Of a DNA stretch of 7,129 nucleotides, positions 6,134 to 7,129 are shown piece after piece. Under the pieces are notes generated by a model. It was not told where the DNA came from and ran no database searches. It was given only the letters and a program-made list of their open reading frames with translations. The stretch is from CAYNRA01 sp964399465 (lineage in GTDB: Bacteria; Bacteroidota; Bacteroidia; Cytophagales; Spirosomataceae). Location: assembly GCA_964399465.1 (NCBI GenBank), contig CAYNRA010000108.1:1-7129 (forward strand). Direction: 5' to 3'. Within the stretch, counting starts at the first letter, position 1; the number at the start of each line of letters is the position of its first letter. The translations under genes and the position numbers were made by a program.

Positions 6134-7129
6134 ATGCTTTCATATGCCTCTTTGCTTTTGTTTATCATAGCAGTATTGATAATTATCCGTTCAATCTTGG
6201 ATAAGAGTAAAGAGTATTTCTTAGGTTTTTTGTGTATTATCTTCTGCTTATATATAATTTCCTATCAGACCCTATTTATCGAACTTTCTGCCTTTTATGG
6301 CGCGATTTTATTTAATCATTTTGCTCCAATCTATCTATTAGTTGGCCCTTTTCTATTATGGTATTGTCAATATATTATCGGTGATTATCGTCCGTTTACA
6401 TGGAAAGATGCACTTCATTTATTACCAGCATTTATCCATCTAGTTAGTATATTACCTTACTTTTTTGTACCATTTGAAACTAAAATGGAGATAGTAAAGA
6501 ATATATATTATGTGGATGGTTATTTTTTGAATTCTCAAGTAAATGAATTCTTTTCAAAGAGTTTTATTCATTTGGTAAGACTTGTAACGTATCTAGCATA
6601 TATTGGGTATTGTACACTGTTTATCATTGAGAATAAGAAAAAAATCAAGAGGTACATTTACAATTGGCTATTATTTTCTATTTTTTTGATTATTGTACAA
6701 GTAATTGTTTTTGCGATTTTCGCTTTTCTCCTATTCCATAATAACCAGATTTTAGGAGTTACTGAAAGTTCTCTAGCTACTAGTATTGGCTTAGTAGAAA
6801 TTACATTGGTCTTAATCTGTTTGTTCATTTATCCATACGAATACATAAGTTCAAGGCCGGTTTTCTCAGAGTCTACTCAGCATAAAGTTTTTAAGGGTAC
6901 GGTTAATGAGTCTGCCATTGTGTATGACAAATTGCTCAAAGATCGTATAAGAGTTTATTTTGATGAACAAAAACCTTACTTGAATCCTGATTTTAATGCA
7001 ATGGATTTAACGATTGCATTGAATGTTCCACAGCATCAAATTTCAGCTTGTTTACGAAATGAGTTTGCCATGAGTTTCACGGAATATCGTACGAAGGCGC
7101 GAGTTGATTATGCGATACATTTATTGCGT
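6134..7129 (+). CDS. membrane-embedded AraC-type transcription regulator, C-terminus beyond the window
   Basis: The reading frame is open from the ATG at 6134 to the last base (332 residues) with no stop. An in-frame TAA at 6125-6127 shows this is the first possible start. About seven hydrophobic segments lie near 4-20, 28-48, 53-80, 93-112, 146-165, 176-200 and 215-233. A soluble linker follows, then an AraC/XylS-type domain. Its first helix-turn-helix is about 288-311 (MDLTIALNVPQHQISACLRN). SFTEYRTKARVDYAIHLL at 314-331 is the typical connecting helix. The second helix-turn-helix lies past the window end. Bacteroidota encode many such proteins with an N-terminal multi-helix membrane domain and a cytoplasmic AraC-type domain, presumed to sense a membrane signal and act on DNA at the membrane. 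The ligand and targets are unknown. The gene is visibly more AT-rich than curA. No Shine-Dalgarno is seen. Confidence 0.85.
   Translation, partial: MLSYASLLLFIIAVLIIIRSILDKSKEYFLGFLCIIFCLYIISYQTLFIELSAFYGAILFNHFAPIYLLVGPFLLWYCQYIIGDYRPFTWKDALHLLPAFIHLVSILPYFFVPFETKMEIVKNIYYVDGYFLNSQVNEFFSKSFIHLVRLVTYLAYIGYCTLFIIENKKKIKRYIYNWLLFSIFLIIVQVIVFAIFAFLLFHNNQILGVTESSLATSIGLVEITLVLICLFIYPYEYISSRPVFSESTQHKVFKGTVNESAIVYDKLLKDRIRVYFDEQKPYLNPDFNAMDLTIALNVPQHQISACLRNEFAMSFTEYRTKARVDYAIHLLR

Noticed and set aside
1..7129. CRISPR arrays, tRNA or rRNA genes, insertion-sequence ends
   Set aside because: No regularly spaced repeats, cloverleaf-like sequence, transposase motifs or terminal inverted repeats with target duplications were seen on either strand.

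Overview
The window looks like Bacteroidota chromosome, probably a Cytophagales-type member. The RseP, YpdA and DUF6702-like proteins have the form usual in that phylum. Ribosome binding sites are mostly weak or absent. Several gene starts are preceded by a TAnnTTTG box, the -7 element of Bacteroidota promoters. The assignment rests on recognising protein families by eye, not on a search.

Layout: Positions 1-772 (minus strand) hold a Fic-type toxin-antitoxin locus. A small VbhA-like antitoxin is intact and overlaps a fic gene that runs off the window edge and carries a one-base frameshift in a run of four C's. Positions 773-1054 hold no intact gene. They contain an apparent relict with an ATPase P-loop (GANGSGKS) and a terminator-like palindrome. 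Positions 1055-2837 (minus) carry a CurA-type NADPH-dependent oxidoreductase downstream of a stand-alone PolB-like 3'-5' exonuclease, probably one transcript. Positions 2900-4769 (minus) carry the intramembrane site-2 protease rseP, with a small exported DUF6702-like protein overlapping its 3' end. Positions 4770-5031 are a divergent intergenic region. Positions 5032-6003 (plus) encode a YpdA-type flavoprotein, related to bacillithiol disulfide reductases. Positions 6134-7129 (plus) encode a multi-pass membrane protein with an AraC-type DNA-binding domain, cut by the window end.

The middle is mostly housekeeping: envelope proteolysis (RseP), thiol redox (YpdA), carbonyl or enone detoxification (CurA) and nucleic-acid processing (exonuclease). 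The two ends look accessory: a decayed toxin module on the left and an AT-rich membrane regulator on the right. I found no convincing evidence of a wholly new system. The points most worth checking are the broken Fic toxin beside an intact antitoxin, a perfect 15-bp inverted repeat inside the gene after rseP, the P-loop relict, the YpdA protein with Ile in place of the family's conserved N-terminal Cys, and the membrane-embedded AraC-type regulator.
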